Position numbers and translations under genes: made by a program. From Tenacibaculum sp. 190524A02b (GTDB taxonomy: Bacteria > Bacteroidota > Bacteroidia > Flavobacteriales > Flavobacteriaceae): 64,000 bases of DNA. How positions within the stretch are numbered: position 1 is the first letter of the stretch; each line of letters opens with the position of its first letter. The notes under the pieces were generated by a model. That model searched no databases. It was not told where the DNA came from and worked only from the letters and a program-made list of their open reading frames with translations. Below are positions 62,463-64,000 of this stretch, piece by piece. The stretch is taken from the NCBI RefSeq assembly GCF_964036645.1, contig NZ_OZ038525.1, forward strand, positions 4,034,001 through 4,098,000, in the 5' to 3' direction.

Positions 62463-62882
62463 TTGGAAACATGTGAATGTAATAACGGAGGTTCAGGAAC
62501 TTGTCCTAGAGGAACTATTCCTATGTGTTATGAGATATTAGAAAAATGCCATGCTAGATGTGCTAGCCCACCAAGAGGTTCATACCAAGATAAAGATAAA
62601 TTAATTAACTGGTTATATAAAGAGATTACAGGTGAGAGTGAAAGTAATTTTCCTGAAGTGGAATTACAAGTCATATCTAAAGGCACATACCAAAGAGCAA
62701 TGAGCTTTGAGTCTATTATTGATCTATTTGGTACAAGAAGTATTGATTTAAATTTAGAAGCACTTAATACACCTCATTACCAACAAGGTATTTCTGTTAA
62801 TGTTCACTTTACGCTTCCTGAGAAAATATCAAATATTATTTATGGGGATGATGAAGATAACTTTAGGCAATTAAAACATTAA
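62463..62882 (+). CDS. Cys-rich N-terminal hypothetical protein
   Basis: 139 residues from a TTG at 62463 (no in-frame ATG near the start). The first 35 residues hold seven Cys and several Gly (CECNNGG, GTCPRG, MCYEILEKCHARC), perhaps a zinc-binding knuckle. The rest is a soluble mixed domain (INWLYKEITGESESN, ISVNVHFTLPEKI). No family is recognised. It sits 32 bases after the hydrolase and 16 before the next gene, so it is an operon member. Confidence 0.6.
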   Translation: METCECNNGGSGTCPRGTIPMCYEILEKCHARCASPPRGSYQDKDKLINWLYKEITGESESNFPEVELQVISKGTYQRAMSFESIIDLFGTRSIDLNLEALNTPHYQQGISVNVHFTLPEKISNIIYGDDEDNFRQLKH

Positions 62883-62898
62883 TTTTATTTAAAAAATT

Positions 62899-63957
62899 AT
62901 GACAGTTTTATCTTCTGAACATACAGTTGAATCTGTTATTCATTTATATAAGAATAATATCAGGACATCATTTGATGAAAAAATTGTAACACTTGAGGGA
63001 TTTTATTTAAGAGAAAACAAACCACAATATAGACATGGTTATTACGATAAACTATGTAATGAGCAGAAAACTCATAGTATAACAATAATCATAAAACCTA
63101 ATCTCCGTGAACGTTTAATACCTGGACAATATTACCGTTTTCATGGTTTTGTAAACCGTGGAAACCAACAATTAAAAAATGGAGCTATTCAATTAATATA
63201 TTGGGTTACAAAAGTTATTGACCACATTGATGATTACCATTTTATTTCCAAAACAGAATTCAATCTTGTTCGCAAGCGATTTGATAAAGATTCAGTAGAT
63301 ATTCAAGGCCATTTATTAAAAATTATCAGACAAGGAAATCAACCTAATATCCATGTAATTCTTGGCTCAACTTCAATCGTAGACGAAGATTACAAAGACC
63401 AGTTACAACAAGACCATATTTTTAACATAACTGAAGAACGAATTAATTTTAGTAATAGCTCATTGATAGTAAATACCCTTTCTTCATATGAAAAGTCAGC
63501 CATTGATCTTATCGTATGTATGCGTGGTGGTGGATTGGGCTTAGATATATTTAATGATACTAATCTAGCTGAAAAAGTTGTTCAATTTAAATTGCCTTTT
63601 GTTACTGCTTTAGGTCATAAATCTGATTTGACATTAGTTGAGAGAATGGCTGACCGTGGATTTGCTACACCTACAGCTTTTGGCTCATTTCTCAACTCTA
63701 TTCAACAACAATATGAACAAGAAATACAAGAGTTAAAAAGTAGAGATACAAGTATTAATAACCTGAATAAAAAGATTCAATCCCTTGAAGAATCACAACA
63801 AAAATTGGAATTAAGACATGAGAATGATAAACAGCAATTGGAAAAGCTATATTCAGAACAAAGGCTTCGAGACAAAAACCTTATCAGAAAATTAATAATA
63901 GCAATAATATTAATGGCTGTTTTTATTTTGCTAGGCATTTATTTACTTGCGAGTTAG
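62899..63957 (+). CDS. exonuclease VII large-subunit-like protein with C-terminal membrane anchor
   Basis: 352 residues. Residues 20-110 could be an OB-fold. The catalytic region resembles XseA: LIVCMRGGGLGLDIFND at 204-220, PFVTALGHKSDLTLVERMADRG at 233-254 in parts, then TPTAFGSFL. A coiled coil spans about 265-325, as in XseA, but the chain then ends in a membrane segment (331-350) that XseA lacks. No xseB-like gene is nearby. It would hold a nuclease at the inner membrane facing the cytoplasm. The start is the ATG at 62899. Confidence 0.8.
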   Translation: MTVLSSEHTVESVIHLYKNNIRTSFDEKIVTLEGFYLRENKPQYRHGYYDKLCNEQKTHSITIIIKPNLRERLIPGQYYRFHGFVNRGNQQLKNGAIQLIYWVTKVIDHIDDYHFISKTEFNLVRKRFDKDSVDIQGHLLKIIRQGNQPNIHVILGSTSIVDEDYKDQLQQDHIFNITEERINFSNSSLIVNTLSSYEKSAIDLIVCMRGGGLGLDIFNDTNLAEKVVQFKLPFVTALGHKSDLTLVERMADRGFATPTAFGSFLNSIQQQYEQEIQELKSRDTSINNLNKKIQSLEESQQKLELRHENDKQQLEKLYSEQRLRDKNLIRKLIIAIILMAVFILLGIYLLAS

Positions 63958-64000
63958 ATATTTTATATATAACAAACAAAACCAAGAGACTTAGATTCTT

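Overview
The window is low-GC DNA from a member of the Bacteroidota, most likely a marine Flavobacteriaceae. Three things point there: promoters with the Bacteroidetes -7 element TAnnTTTG, a carboxypeptidase-regulatory/TonB-dependent receptor, and flavobacterial families such as the DUF6443-type RHS proteins and peptide leaders beginning MKKSILKLG. Genus cannot be fixed from the sequence. No rRNA, tRNA or CRISPR array was recognised.

Layout. 1-4.7 kb: a minus-strand MoxR/Bat (von Willebrand A) operon, cut by the window start. 4.9-12.5 kb: housekeeping genes (TonB receptor, lpxH, tadA, ogt, tatD, a retropepsin-like protease, an Lrp regulator and a Cys/Met-metabolism PLP enzyme). 12.5-24.3 kb: an accessory region with a two-gene RHS polymorphic-toxin locus. 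The toxin tip carries a zinc-metallopeptidase motif and is followed by a lipoprotein that is probably its immunity protein. Downstream is a trail of small immunity-like genes separated by four copies of a repeat of about 200 bp, plus a ParE-type toxin-antitoxin pair and an IS110-family relic. 24.4-25 kb holds tandem repeats. 25-30.7 kb: a duplicated-domain hypothetical protein, a phytase-like lipoprotein, a membrane hydrolase, an NhaC antiporter and a GNAT enzyme.

30.9-38.1 kb: biotin synthesis (bioF, a DUF2007 protein, bioD, bioA, a beta-ketoacyl synthase and bioB), interrupted by two minus-strand genes. 38.2-39.8 kb: a cupin/JmjC-like protein and superoxide dismutase.

39.9-47.5 kb: a minus-strand peptide-export cluster. 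It has a LuxR-type regulator with a Glu at the phospho-acceptor position, a C39-like/VKOR/thioredoxin fusion, a C39-peptidase ABC exporter, an HlyD adaptor and five leader peptides. All five cores have even cysteine counts, and two show the C-C-CC-C-C framework of cystine-knot peptides. This is the strongest candidate for an undescribed system.

47.8-56.3 kb: a convergent cluster with an enzyme-rich plus-strand operon (phospholipase-D-like, GMC oxidoreductase, VioB-type ferritin-like, TMEM175 channel) facing a cupin, an SRPBCC protein and a DyP peroxidase.

56.5-64 kb: comM is cut off immediately after its Walker A motif and replaced by what looks like a genomic island. Its cargo includes a two-HTH regulator, a DprA-like SLOG protein with a phosphoribosyltransferase, and an operon of an alpha/beta hydrolase, a Cys-rich protein and a membrane-anchored exonuclease-VII-like protein. 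The arrangement suggests a defence island, which is inference.
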